A stretch of DNA of 64,000 nt from Melastoma dodecandrum. Its lineage: Eukaryota; Streptophyta; Magnoliopsida; Myrtales; Melastomataceae. The stretch spans positions 8,841,501 to 8,905,500 of the forward strand of contig JARUPY010000539.1 of assembly GCA_029817715.1 (NCBI GenBank), in the 5' to 3' direction. Below are positions 1 through 12,159 of the stretch, piece after piece. The notes beneath the pieces were generated by a model, which made no database searches, was not told where the DNA came from, and saw only the letters and a list, made by a program, of their open reading frames with translations. The position numbers and the translations under genes are program-made. The stretch's first letter is position 1. The number at the start of each line of letters is the position of its first letter.

Positions 1-45
1 AATAAAGTTAATGAGCAAACTTCATTCTTACTTTAACAAAAAAAA

Positions 46-870
46 AGTTACATGAGCTTACTTGTTGTCCGCCCTTTGGCGAGTGCAGGTACATGAACAT
101 CCTGCATTACGAACAAAGGCGCGGGCGGTTGGGTGGAAAATTTCGAACCAAAGGTTTGAAATTGCCTTTGTCATCACCGAAAATGACCATACCAAAAGGG
201 AGTATCATCTACACTGCTCTCTAACAAAATTTCTCATAATTCCTCAGATGGAGTCGTATCTCCATTTCCCCAGCTGGAGTCCTGCCTTCATTCAAGCTGG
301 ATTTGATTACATACGTCGCATTCCTCAACAAGGATACAAGCATATTTTTCCAAAACTATCATCGAGATGGACATATCCATCTCATCTCCCCAGCGGAAAC
401 TTTACTTCATTATCTCCTCAAGCGAGAGTCGAAGTACATGAGCTAACTTCGTCTCCGTCCGTTGTCAACTGTGTAGGCACAAGGAATCCGCACAGTACGG
501 TACAAACTCTTAGGCAACGGCGTGGGTGGTCGGGTGGAAGCCGTTCGATTCTAATCTCAAAGAACATAATTGGGCCAGGAAAGTGCAAACACTTTCCTCG
601 TGAAACTTGCAATGTCTCCAAACAGGTTTGCGTATCTTAACCTAATCATTTATTAAGCATTCGTATCCCCATTTGCATCTAATTTCAAAAGATATTAACA
701 ATAGCAATGCTTCTGGGCGAGAATAGAGAAGGCAAACCCATTCCTAAACACCTACCCCAGAGTGCTAAGTGCAAACACTATGAGGGTTCACATGTAAAGT
801 CCGGGTGAACAAAGAATTCTTTGACGAAAGATGCTCAGACCGGGATGAGATCGAGCATTTATTCTCTATC
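46..870. repeat. Left arm of large inverted repeat
   Basis: This stretch matches, as reverse complement, 4968-5475. Blocks 46-225 pair with about 5290-5475, and 600-870 pair with 4968-5270; shared landmarks include the run around GCCCTTTGGCGA and the run around CAGACCGGGATGAGATCGAG. About 370 bases (230-600) are present only in the left arm and contain a degenerate internal repeat of the arm's own start. No credible gene was found; the 192-residue open frame here is a by-product of the repeat. The enclosed DNA is a Ty3/gypsy LTR segment. The family is unknown to me. Confidence 0.75.
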
Positions 871-1902
871 CCAAACACGTACATGATCATTACTAGCCCT
901 TCTGAGCCAAAGTCGAAGTTTCTACACACACTAGTCCCACTGAGTCTAAGGACCGCCTCACACTGAGGTAAATGGAGCTCGTGTAGTCAGAAACCGGGAG
1001 CAATGGACCATAGAGGCGACACTTCCTTAAGGTTCAAGTGAAGAGGCACCATCATCGGACGTGCACTCCAGTCGAGTCGCTCCCAAGGACAGAGCATCTT
1101 CAAACAATTTCATAAGGAGTCCAAAGCATCTCCCAGGAAATCAATGAGAGAAAGAAAATGGCGCAAATCCCTATAGTTTAGTAAAGAAAAAGCAGAGTCA
1201 GCGCAAAGACCAAAGTCTTTAAAAAAAGCAAAGCGCATAATCAAAATAACAAAAATAAAGTATCATGGCCGACATAGACGGTCGCAAGAGTAAATGTGTC
1301 TTTCTCCAACAAATCAAGGAGAAAAGCATCCTCAAAGTGGATCATCAAATGTCACCAGTGAAATCTTCATCAATCCCCAACTGAGCGTTTCAGCTGGCAT
1401 GCCGCCTGGAAGGTGGAGAATTCGCTTGGACGGTGAAACTTTTGTGGTCTAACAGCTCCCGATGAGGTCCATAGATTCGTTTCCTAAAACAAAGAATTTA
1501 GAACCTCAACCAAAAGGCCTTATGCCAAACCCGCATTATAACCATACAAAGACTCCTTCGACAGGTACATGAGCATCCAAGTCAAAGGAATTCTAAAATC
1601 CCATCGTGACAGGTTTCAGAAGTAAGAGTGAGCCGAGATAAAAGTCAGAAGCCCTTCTCTGTTCTCGCTCAGAAGTGATCCTAATAAGCATCATCAAAAT
1701 AAATCATGACATGCATGAGTGTTGTGATCACACATATTTCAATACCCCCCGTATTTCACGGGGTCTCATTTATTACTAACAGTTTTCTTGATTAGATCCC
1801 AAAGTACAGGTCTATCAATAATATCCTAAATCCACAATTTGGGGTATTAATGAAGTCTTTGCGAGAAAATCTTCTCAAAATTTCCTCGCAAAGATGGGCA
1901 AC
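871..1902. other. Intergenic, no gene seen
   Basis: About 1 kb with no convincing coding potential. It ends in a stretch rich in CCCCGTATT/GGGGTATT runs immediately before a TGTAATACCCC start typical of plant LTRs. It probably belongs to retroelement sequence, but no domain is readable. Confidence 0.4.
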
Positions 1903-3204
1903 TGTAATACCCCAAATTTTCCCACAAATATTTATCTTTTAAGATTTTCAAACAAAATCTAATCACCAACTATCTCCTAATCACATTTAAGTCATTCAAG
2001 ATTTTTGCATCGTATATTAATCACGTTCAATCCCCTCCATCACTCCCCAAAATATATTACATTCCCTATTAAAAAAAATATCTTACCTTCCTTGTCTTAT
2101 CAGACGATGAACCTAGACACTATTCCACTAACCCTTCTGATATTCCTATCACCTTTTGATCAAAAGAAAAACAATCAATCAGAGAATAATTTATATCCTT
2201 TTCATTTATTTCATTTTTATTCTCACGATTCCCTTTCAGACAATCAGAGACTATCACACGTAAAAAAAAAAATCTCTGGAATCCTCTCCTGTCAAAGCCT
2301 CCCTCCTAAAAGACAGGATCCCTCCAGATTGTTCAGACGATTTTTATCAGAGAAGAAAAATCAGACCTTTAGACAATCAGAGAATCGCTGGAGACGTCCC
2401 TCCTCCCAGACGTTCGTCCTCTCCTCTGGGGAACTAGAGGCTTCACTGGGAATCGGAGGCCAACTCCTCCTCCATACACATCAACGCCGGAAGCCAACTC
2501 CTCCCGACGTACATACAGAAACTAGAGCCAAGGACTCCCCTTCTCCAGTGCTGACGAGCCAAAGCCTCCTGACGAGCCAAAGCCCTCCCGACGTCGTTCA
2601 TCCTCCTCGGGCCACCCCGTGGCGAGGTAACCCCTCGGTGAGATCTCCTCTCACTTTGCTAATTCAATCATGCTTCTACCATGTTTGATATGCTGACTCT
2701 GTCGTTCCTTTTCTTTTTTGGCCTACACGCACACCATGGGGTGAGGAACGAGCCTTCAGACAAGGTCGTAACAGCCAAAGCACAAAGGACAGCCGGCGTG
2801 CCATCTCCCGTCGACACTTAACCACAACGTAAACAGGTCGTAATCATTTAAACTCCTCTCGAAATGCATTTTCATACGTTTTTTAGACCTCAACGCTTTC
2901 ACGGTAGCTTTGGGGTCGATTTTGCATTCATTTGTGGCACGAAAGTGTCGGGACATCTCCCGGCCTTCTATTTCGATTGTTTTCAGCGGCAACGCCTCAA
3001 AAGTCTCTTTTTTTCAAAGAGGTTACGGACATTTTCGAACCTCGAACCCAAAAGGTCAAATGATCTATAATGAGTGATGATCTTGAGAATATTTTTATTT
3101 TAATTTTTGGTTAATCGATGACAAAGATATGTCCCCCGAAACTAGTGCCACCTTCGCTGGCCGCAACAGAGCAGTCTGTCGCATTGTTACTTCCGGGGAC
3201 ATTG

Positions 3205-3860
3205 CGGGAGATCTAACCGTTGGATCTTGTTCAAAACTTTTTAACCCGAAACTAGACTTCAATATAATTGTTTTCATGTATTAATTAACCGTTGAAGTTT
3301 CTGTAATAACAAGATACGACTCGTGAACAGACTGTATACCAAGTGAGGTCTGCCGAGCGTCACTACTTCACTCTTTGCACAATACCCGTGGATCAAACCG
3401 TTGGAGTGAAATTAAATTTTGTAAATATGTTCTTCACTTAATAGTGTTGATTTTGACATTTCATACACATTTTTTCATCAAGTGGATGAAAAGATATCAA
3501 TTTTTGTTCCCACGGCTCAGGTCAGCCAAACTGGACAAGCTATTTATATTACTTTCAATTTTTGCAACGAGCATATCTTTCGATCCAACCGTTGGATCCA
3601 TGTGGAATTTTACACACAAATTCTTCATTGCCTTACCTTTCTGTGAAGTCTTTTGTACTCCGATCGGACATTCGAGGACCATGATATGATAGGAACAACG
3701 CTGTCGGTGCAAGCTGTTCCGCTTTTTCGGACAGCCAATTTAGTTCCTTGATCTTGTGAGATTGCACCGTTAGATTTTTATAAAATTTTACATGCAAACT
3801 CGCCATTATGTTTTGGATCTTTTGGTTTAAATTTTTATTAAATCGGACAATCCGAGTCAA
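3205..3860. repeat. Four degenerate ~180-bp tandem repeats
   Basis: The motif ACCGTTGGA (or ACCGTTAGA) recurs at 3216, 3397, 3588 and 3766, spaced 181, 191 and 178 bases. At several copies it is followed 15-25 bases later by an AAATTTTAC/AATTTTACA run. The units are diverged. They lie inside the LTR-like segment, upstream of the PBS-like site. Confidence 0.6.
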
Positions 3861-4491
3861 AGTTATAGATCACTTTCTGAACTATGCGTAATTCGTATTC
3901 GTTGTGTTTTGTGATTATACAACTCTTATTATTTGAACATTCTAACCAAATTTCCATTTTATATTACATGAAAAATCAACAAACGATTTCGAGGATTCGA
4001 CAAAGCGACTCTGAGGACACCCGTGGTGGAGGTACGTCACCAAAGTGGCCCAACTGATAAGCCTTAGCCGATGACATGCCATCCCGGCGGGCCACAGGTA
4101 CAAAGGGGATGTGCGGGCCTCCCGAAAAAGATAGAAAATTCACTTGTAACGGGCCGTGGGCCCAAGTGCATAGGCCCACGGTCACCATCCTTCCCCGTCC
4201 CCTTTGATCTAAATAATTGCCTGTGCTTGTCCGCATGCCTTAGGCCCATAGGTTTATTGTCGCATGTTGTTTGCTATCAACAAACATGAGTTCGGGTCCA
4301 ACGCCCGTAAAACATTGACATGAGTCCGGAGTCATGCCCGGATCGGGTCCAACGCCCGTTAAACAAAAGCAAATCTTTTGGTGCAAACGCCACCTCCCTT
4401 TTTCGCATGTTAGAATGTAAGAGTTAGTAAATAGGAATCCCCGAACCAACTGTTTTTTTCCGACTTAAACAGCTTTCATAAATAAAGTCGG

Positions 4492-4502
4492 TGGCGACTC
4501 CG
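4492..4502 (+). promoter_or_regulatory. Putative retroelement primer-binding site
   Basis: TGGCGACTCCG lies directly after LTR-like sequence and begins with the TGG expected opposite a tRNA CCA end. The same site occurs at 32674-32684 and, as reverse complement with one change, at 11452-11462. The tRNA was not identified. Confidence 0.4.
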
Positions 4503-4967
4503 TTTAGTTTACCTAGGTTAAACAACAAAAACCTTTTTACGGAGCCATCATGGATGAGGGACTGACGACGCGAGCCGCTCCCGATTCCTCTCGACAGTTC
4601 CTCTTTCGGATCATGCTCCGCCTTTCGCCCGTCGCCTCTTAGGAAGACAGAGACGGTCGGCGAGGGCCCGAGCAGGCCCAGTTAGGAACCTAGGGAGGGA
4701 CCACCCAGTTCCCTTCTGCAGCGTCCGACGCTCGAGTCGTGACGTCGACCGGTTGGGCCTTTGGGGAGCGGGCCCGGATCCTCGGGTCGTTCGGACCGCC
4801 TCGCGCGTGCTAGGCCGGAAGGCGCGCGTACAGACCTATTGTTTCCGAGTTCTGACTACGAAATCTCCGTTAGCCTCGCTACGACGCGATCCCTAGACTC
4901 GATGGGAGTAGTGTGTACAGAAACTCCAAGTTTGGCTCGGAAGGGCTAGCAATAGTCAATCTCTGTA

Positions 4968-5475
4968 TTTGGGATAGAGAATAAACGCTCGATCTCATCC
5001 CGGTCTGAGCATCGTTTGTCAAAGGATTCTTTATTCCTCAAGAGGCTGCTTAGAAGAGCTCCCATGCATTTACGCTCATCTCTCTAGGTGAGTGTTTTGG
5101 GAATGGGTTTGCCTTCTCCGATTCTCGCTCAGAAGTGTTTCCTTAATGTGAAATTTTGAGGATGCGAATGATCATGCAAATGCTTAGGAAATGCATACCT
5201 TTGGGTAAACAAACCTCTTCGGAGTTCGAGCATGTTTAAGTTATGTGGGAAGGTGCATGTACTCTTGTCCCTCCATAGCTTCTTCGAGGTTAGGCTTAGG
5301 GTAGTGTAGTTGATACTTCCTTTTGGTATGCTCATCCTTGGTGACAACAAAGGCAATTCCGAAGGTTTGGTTCGAAATTTTCCACCCGACCGTCCACGCC
5401 TTTGTTCGTAATGCAGGATGTTTATGTACCTACATTCGCCAAAGGGCGGATGTTAAGTTAGCTCATGTAACTCGT
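4968..5475. repeat. Right arm of large inverted repeat
   Basis: Reverse complement of the 46-870 arm, without its 370-base internal extra piece. It sits between the LTR-leader fragment and the Ty3 integrase remnant. No gene was seen. Confidence 0.75.
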
Positions 5476-5858
5476 TCCGATAAAGAAGGGGTTAAAGTTA
5501 GGTTAATATTCCCTTTTCATGTTTCTTCGCCATTGCGTCTTTGTCGGTCTTGATCAAAGGATTGACGAAATGTTACTCCTGCCATGCACTGTTATATAAG
5601 GTTGTCCATGAACCTGACAAACAGGCAGCGAAGAAAAGCAAGTGAGCCTATGTAATTTGTTCGTGTAATTTTATTCATAAGAATGGTGGAGTAGAGTTTT
5701 GGTACTCCCTCTTAATATGTCTTCATCATTGCGTCTTCATCCGTGGGAGCTGGAGGATTGATGAAGTCGCCCCAAGGCCTTTGGCTTGAGATTCTGCTAC
5801 CCTTGCCTTTCTAGGTGTAATACCGTCGGAGAGCATCCGCATTGATCGTTGTGGTAGG

Positions 5859-6880
5859 TCACCTCCGTCCATCTTTGTTAGGATGGTTGCCCCTCCTGAA
5901 AAAGGCGTGTTTGACTACGAATGGCCCTTCGTAGTTCGGAGCGAATCTCCCTCTAGGGTCTCTGACATTTGGCAAGATCCGCTTGAGGACCAAGTCACCT
6001 AGCCTGTATCTGATCGGCTTGACTTTCTTGTTAAATGCCCTGGACATGCGCTGTTGATAGCATTACATGTGGTGGGCAGCGGTGAGTCGTTTCTCGTCTA
6101 TAAAGTCAAGGTGGACGAGCCGATGGTTAACCTTCTCATCTTCCGTCATGTTGCTTTTGGACGAGATCCTAAGAGTTGGCAATTTGACTTCTGCCGGGAT
6201 GACTGCTTGTGTTCCGTAGACGAGTTCAAAGGGGGTTGCCCCAGTCGAAGTACGCGCCGTCGTCCGGTAAGCGAGTGATGCGAAAAGGAGCTTCTCATGC
6301 CGGTCGCGATACGTAATTGCTGTTTTTTGAAGGATCTTCTTCAGGTTCTTGTTTGCAGCCTCAACTGCACCGTTCATTTGTGGATGGTATGGTGAAGAGT
6401 TGAGATGCTTTATCCGGAATTCCTTGCAGAGGGAATCCATGAGCTTGGAGTTGAAGTTGGCGTCATTGTCGGTGACTAGTAGTTCTGGAACTCCGTATCT
6501 GGCGATGATGTTAGCTCTCATGAATCGTATGATGTTGTTTGCCGTGACTTCCTTGAAGGATTGAGCTTCCACCCATTTAGTAAAATAATCAATGGCGACC
6601 AAGAGGAATCGGTGCCCATTGGATGCCTTGGGGTTGATTGGTCCAATTATGTCCATGCCCTACATTGAAAATGGCCATGGTTCGAAGAGTGGGTAAAGTC
6701 TAGTTGGGGGCACATGCAGCTTATCGCTGTAAATTTGACATTTGTGACAAGTCTTGACATATTTGATACAATCAGCCTCAATTGTGAGCCAATAGTAGCC
6801 TTGACGCATTATTTTCTGGGCAAGCGCGTAACCATTCATGTGTGGTCCGCAAACGCCATCATGAACTTCAAAGATAAGAC
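5859..6880 (-). pseudogene. Ty3/gypsy pol remnant: integrase
   Basis: Read on the minus strand from 6880 to 5859, this is the RNase H-integrase linker and integrase. First comes the HHCC-type finger region (GYYWLTIEADC, then CHKCQ), then the catalytic core starting GMDIIGPINPKA, with VTDNDANFNSKL carrying the second Asp and SPYHPQMNGAVEAANKN carrying the Glu. The C-terminal stretch RYRLGDLVLKRIL then RFAPNYEGPFVV follows. Two in-frame stops break it: TAG replaces the usual Trp just before GMD (about 6657), and TAA lies near 6063. Gag, protease and RT are absent; upstream of 6880 the sequence changes to GC-rich DNA. A dead fragment in the Tat/Athila-like style. Confidence 0.9.
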
Positions 6881-8900
6881 CATTGATTGGTTGGAGTTGC
6901 TGGACGGAGGCCTTGGTGACCGATCTGGGGAGAGGCAGCCGCAGAAGAGGTCCGTTGCTGCCGTCGCCGTCGTCTTCTGGTCGAACTCGGGCGGGGCGGC
7001 GAGTCGCGTGGTGGCTGGAGGTGGGTTGCCGTCTAGGGCTCGTCGGAGTCGGAGGTCTAGAGCAGGCTTGGGTTTCGAGGGGAAGCCTTCCAGTGGCGCC
7101 ATGCTGTCCCTCATGAAGGACGGTCGAAGATGGGGGACTCGAACGGCGACGGCTCCGGCGGCGCCTTGGGCAGCAGCGGTGGCTCAGCCGGAGAGATAGC
7201 AGGGGAGGTGGTGAGAGGCAGAGGAACAGGAGGGAGGAGCTTCAGGGAGGAGACTCGCGTCACGGCTGGAGCTTGTGCGGTCGAGTGGTGAGACTCGTGG
7301 AGGGGCGGATGGGTTTCACGAGAGCCGAGCAGCAGGGAGTCGCCTTGGGACATCTGTCCTGGTTTCGTGAACCAAAGTGGGGGGGGGGGGGAGCGGGAGG
7401 TGAGGCCGCAACTGGGTGATGTCGACGGTCGTTGGTGACAAACTCAGGAGGCGATTGGAAAGCTATATATACTGCTGCTGTGACCAGGAGAGCTATAACT
7501 GCCGGCTGTATTGTTGCTGTGATGATGGAAGGTCACCGTCTCTACGCCGTGTGTCTGCGCATGGAAAGAAACAGATCAAGGTAACAGGGAGAGCTTCTCG
7601 CGACGCCAATGCGCGCTTGCGAGAAGCTCAGATATAACTCTCATCCGTAAGCAGAGAAGGGGGGGGGGGGGAAGGCTTGTCCGGTCAATCGGAGAAGGCG
7701 GAGACAAGGAAGATCAGTCGCCACATGTTGTGGCCGAGGAGTTCTTGTCGTTACTCCTAGACGAAGTTGAAGTCCGCCGCTGCTGCAGGTACGATGTTCT
7801 GCTTGTCGTCGGATGTCTTCCTTTGGGTTGATCGCGAAGGGGTGTTCCTTTGTGCAGAGTTGACGCGTTGGAGAAGAAGGAAACGAAACGTGCCGGGAGG
7901 ACGAGAGGAATCGAGCAGGGGAGGTGAGGTCAGTTCTTCTTCCTTTCGGTTTTTTTTTCTTTTCCTAAGAGGGGCTTCGACAGAGACCAGGGGCGCCCTT
8001 CTTCGCTTCCCACACTCCCTCTTATAGTGGGCTTCTCCCCTTCATTTCTTTCCTTTTTCAGGCCTTATGCAGACGACCCGGCACTCGAGGCCATCATGTT
8101 GTGGTAGTGTCGTGGGCTGGAGGTAAGGTAGGTGGCGTCCCTTTCTTTCTTCTCTTGCGTTTACAGGGGGATGACAGTGTCCAAAGGGGGAGTTTCGATG
8201 TGATTGGACAGCACAGGCAGCGCAACATAAAGGTTATGCGCAAGTGGGAGGGGTGCATCTGCCTGTGCCTAATCTGACGTTCTTCCCTCCCCTTTTATGT
8301 TTGTTTGCTTAGACCCCCATCCCCTCTGCTACGGTCCAAAGGTGGGTTTGCTGGTGGTCTCGTGGGAAACAGGCGGCGGGTCATCATGAGCATGCCGTCG
8401 CCGATCAAAACGTGAGGTTAACAGCACAGGGCGTCAGCCACGAAGGTTAGCGTTTGGCTTTCTCGGGACTGTCTTCTTTCTTTTCTTCCTTCTTTTGTTT
8501 TACTGGGTTGTCGAAGAGAGGGGGAAGAAACATTGATGTGCCCTCGGCTGCATGAGAAATCATTGTTGTCTTGCTGTCTCCGGGGCTAAGAACTCGTGCG
8601 AGGGAACGGAATCGGCCGTTTGTCCTCCTCGGTGATGGTGACGACTTAGCAGCCTTGGTGCCGGAGGGGGGAGATTTCTTGGAGGTTCTCAAGATGCTTC
8701 GATAGAGCTGGGAGGTATGCTTTGGCTCCATCCCTCTTTGTCTCTTTGGAGGTTCTTGGCCTTCTCCTCCTTCTTAATCCCAGGAAGATCACTTTTGTCA
8801 TGATTTTCGGAATTTTCTTTTCCTGAATTTTCCCCTTTTTAGGGAATGGAGGCTTCCGTCATTTTTCTTGTCGCAGTGAGGTTGATTCGGTTGAGCATCG
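6881..8900. other. GC-rich non-genic segment, probably retroelement LTR/leader
   Basis: GC-rich DNA with poly-G runs (about 7380 and 7662) and several Pro/Ser/Arg-rich open frames on both strands. None has a recognisable domain, and none is conserved in the other GC-rich blocks of the window (12160-13560 and 30380-31690). In those blocks the same base composition lies upstream of a family A LTR segment, so a promoter or leader part of a retroelement is the likeliest source. Confidence 0.35.
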
Positions 8901-10308
8901 AGCGTTCTGCTTGCTGTCGATGGCTTCGTTGTAGACGTTGGTCCTAGATGGCATCTGAGCAGTTGGCAGACACTAGGGATAGAGCAACGGAATACTCAAA
9001 GGGGTAAAGCCGGAGGCTATTACAGCTGTGGGCTGCGACGTAAGTCCGTGAGAAGGTTCCACTGGGAGATGCGGCCGATTTGTCTGGAACACCTTTTGTA
9101 CTGTAGTCTTTTGGGGAAGGGAACCGCTGTCAACGTCACACTCTGCCGTGGGGTGGGTTGACATTTTTTCTTCTTGATTTTTTTTTGTCTTTACGTGTCC
9201 ATGTTGCTTTGAACAGTTCTTGGTGTATTGGCTCATTTCTTGTCCATCACCACCGTCTTGGGGAGTGTAATCACAAATTTTGTTCCCTGCCCGTGTGAAG
9301 TCATACCTTGTGCTGTAGAAAACCAACTTGGAATGGGAGGATTAAAGTACGTCATTGGCCGAGGTGACCGCCGTTCTTGTTGTCCTGAGGCAAACACAAT
9401 TTGGGGATCTACATTGAGTAGCTGACCATGTCCATGAATATTGCTTATTTCTCCCATAATACTTTTGTGACTTTGGTTTGTCTTACATTATGTTGTACAT
9501 GCATATTTCTGTCCTATGACTATTATCCCTGGAGAACCATAGGCATGCATACTTCTGCATGGAAAGCAGAACAATACCCATTTCAAATATTGTTGGTTTT
9601 GATAGAATGGAAGGCTTTCCCACCCTTCCATCGTATCTTCTACGGTGTTCTAATATGTCCGTTCTGTAAAATTTGTAGGATCTCTGTAGACCAGGAGTCA
9701 AAGATGCAGTCGATTTATGCAAGCCAAGTATGTTTATGATGTCTGCTGCCTTTATATAATCTTTCAAATCACAAGATTATCATGTCGATCCAAGATCCAC
9801 TTTTATTTGCTTTGGTGCTTGGAAATTTTGACATTTTATGCAATGATCCCACTGTAATAAAGCCATTATAGATAGGGTTATTGTTACTAATTTCTGCAGT
9901 TAAAAGTAATGGTTGAAATGATGAATAAGATTGGCTTATTCTTCCTACCTTCCTATTATAAAGACATTTTGATTGATGCATCATTTTTCTTGTATAAAAC
10001 AAGTTATTCGCATTTATGGGAATACGTTTTAAGATTGAATCTACCACAAAAGAACTGTCCTAAAGGGATTTAACCCAAAACTAAAGTAAAAATTGAATTG
10101 CTAGGCTGAGATTTCTTCCAAGCAACAACAGTGTATTGAATTTTCACTTTTGTCGCATTGCCCGGTCATAGATCTAAATTTCTGATATATATTTTTGAAA
10201 TCGTTTGAATGTTCCGATAAACCACATTATGCTATTGACAAAAATATTCTGACAGATTTCTTTTATTGCTTAAAGGATTAGAATGTCATAATGGTTCCAT
10301 TTTATAGG
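8901..10308. other. Unrecognised low-coding region
   Basis: Moderately AT-rich sequence with short open frames on both strands and no recognisable domain. The last ~100 bases are T-rich and end TTTTATAG, resembling a plant intron 3' end immediately before the Ca2+-ATPase exon fragment. Confidence 0.35.
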
Positions 10309-10470
10309 TGCGTAGGAGATAACATCCAAACAGCGAAAGCCACAGCTCTGGAGTGCGAGATACTTGATCCCTGTGCAGACATATCAGAACCTCATGTCAT
10401 TGAAGGGATCACATTCCCTGTCATACCAGATAAAGACGGAGAGGAAGTCACAAAGAAAACAATGGTATAA
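10309..10470 (+). pseudogene. P-type Ca2+-ATPase (ACA8/10-like) exon fragment
   Basis: About 53 codons read GDNIQTAKATALECEILDP followed by SEPHVIEGITF. This matches the conserved nucleotide-binding/phosphorylation-domain stretch of autoinhibited plant Ca2+-ATPases of the ACA8/ACA9/ACA10 type (family form TGDN.QTA.AIALECGIL, then EP..IEGK.F). The conserved MVTGD start has decayed to CVGD and a TAA ends the frame at 10468. A T-rich stretch ending TTTTATAG precedes it, so the fragment probably kept its intron-exon border, which argues for a copied genomic piece rather than a processed cDNA. No other exons were found on either side. A stranded fragment, with no function expected. Confidence 0.7.
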
Positions 10471-11139
10471 CATCAGACACTTGAAGCAAATTGCATATTT
10501 GCTACCAACATGGGTTGCTTCAAGTGGTTTGGTGGAGCTCTTTTTCCTTATAAGTTAGATCTGAATTAATGGTTCGTTTCTTGTATTGAGCCATATATGC
10601 CGCTCATATTGACCATGCATGATAATGATGCATATTGGGGTGAGTCTATTTTCTTAAATACCTTAAGCTTTTGTAGGTAGTCCTGCTTTTGCTGGCTATA
10701 ATGTTCTCTTAGACAATAGTTAAAGCTAAGCCAATGAATATTATATTAGAGTATTTAGATGGAAGAAGTACAATAATTTTGATAATTGGAAGAAGTACAC
10801 TAGTTACTCATTCTTGAAAATTGTCAAACTTTGATTCGAGGAAAAAAAGTTGTAGAAAATTATTGGTTGGCAAAAAAACAACTTATCAAACTCACGTTTA
10901 CAAGATGTTCTTATATAGGAAAAAAATCAAAAACTAAAAGAGAATCTAAATAGATTTCCTAAAATCTTTTATGAGATTTACTAAATCTATATTATTCAAA
11001 CCTAACAAATCAAATCCTAAAAACCTTAACCGCTGACAAAAATGACTTGCTGATGTTAGTATTGTAAGAGTTGACGTGCTAAGTATACGTTGCAATGACG
11101 AAATAAAAATAAAAACATGTTGTACGCATGCCCTCCAGC
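10471..11139. other. AT-rich intergenic DNA
   Basis: No coding potential. It contains a stretch near 10890-11030 (rich in CTAAATC and AAATCCTAAAAACC) resembling an LTR end, but no boundaries could be fixed. Confidence 0.35.
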
Positions 11140-11860
11140 CTAGCACGTGCACGGCGGTTCGGGCAACACGAGTATCTGAGCTCGCTCCCATGATTTCCCC
11201 GGTCGACGCCTGGACTCGAACGTCGAGGCACTGTAAAGGAAATCGGGGTTCGATGCTCCCTTGATTCCTAATCGGGCCTGCTTGGGCCCTCGCCAATCGT
11301 CTCCATTCTCCTTGGGAGGCAAAAGGCGATAGGCGGAACATGATCCATGAAAGGAACTTTTGGAAGATCAAGAGCGGCTCGTGTCGCCTTCCCTTATCCA
11401 TGTTGGCTTAGTAAAAAACACGTTGTGTTGCCTATCTTAAATAAACTATTACGAAGTCGCCACAACTTATTTTTAATCAAACTGTTTAAATCGAAAAAAA
11501 CAGCTCGGTTCCGGGATTCATATTTATTAGCTCTTACATCTAAACATGCGAAGAAGTCGCGTTTGCTCCAAAAGTTTACTTTTGATGGACCCGATCAGGG
11601 CATGACTTCGGACTCATGTTACTGTTTTACGGGCGTTGGATTCGAAGTCGTGTTTATGAATTTACATCCAACATGAGGAAGTAAACCTAACTGCCTAATG
11701 ACATACATACAGAGACAAACCATTATGAGATAAAAGGAAATGGGGAAGGGTGACTGCAGGCTTGTGCACTTGAGCCCGCAATCTGTTACAAGTGGATACG
11801 TAATTTGATTCGAGGAGACACGTACTTCCCCTTTGTACCTTATATGTTGGTTGGGCCACT
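11140..11860 (-). mobile_element. Ty3/gypsy LTR-PBS-leader fragment (family A, copy 2, inverted)
   Basis: The reverse complement aligns with 4050-4850 and 32225-33020: the leader (11140-11440), the PBS-like site (11452-11462) and the LTR 3' part up to the GGTACAAAGGGG run near 11830. Similarity fades into AT-rich DNA towards 12120, and a GC-rich block (12160-13560) follows in the same relative order as in the other copies. Confidence 0.6.
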
Positions 11861-12159
11861 TTGGACTTCGTTCATAGCATTTTTAAGTGCAAGATCAAAC
11901 CTACACAGTTTGTTACACGTGCCTTCAAATCTTTGATTTTCGAGATACGTCTTGTCGAATTTACGTGAACCTCGGACGATTTTCATGTAAATCAAACAAG
12001 AAAATGGTGGTGAGAAAATTCTAAGTGAAAAACATTAGTTAAGTAGAATTAACTGATTTAAGCGGGATACTTACGGAGCGTTGTGAAACCATTGATGTCG
12101 ATCTCCTCTGGTGCAATTTGTTACACGCGTCCTTGAACGTTGGGGCCGTTGTGTAGCAT

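Larger units (their letters stand above)
1903..4850 (+). mobile_element. Ty3/gypsy-type LTR, PBS and leader fragment (family A, copy 1)
   Basis: The sequence starts with TGTAATACCCC, a common plant LTR start, passes through a GC-rich block (about 2280-2690) and an AT-rich block with tandem repeats, and reaches a putative primer-binding site TGGCGACTCCG at 4492-4502 followed by a GC-rich leader to about 4850. The segment 4050-4850 is clearly related to 32225-33020 (same strand) and to the reverse complement of 11140-11860. All three share the motif pair around CCCAAGTGCATAGGCCCAC, the PBS-like site and the leader. No plus-strand gag or pol follows, so the element is truncated. The left boundary and lineage are inferred; the three-way relationship is seen directly. 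Confidence 0.5.

Noticed and set aside
2005..2688. 227-codon plus-strand open frame
   Set aside because: Low-complexity Ser/Pro-rich translation with no domain, lying inside LTR-like DNA with short repeats.
3205..3860. CRISPR-like spaced repeats
   Set aside because: Units are long, degenerate and in plant LTR DNA; nothing resembles a CRISPR array in this window.
6714..7353. Several overlapping GC-rich open frames on both strands
   Set aside because: They start in antisense gypsy integrase sequence or in GC-rich DNA with long chance frames; no domain, no conservation between blocks.
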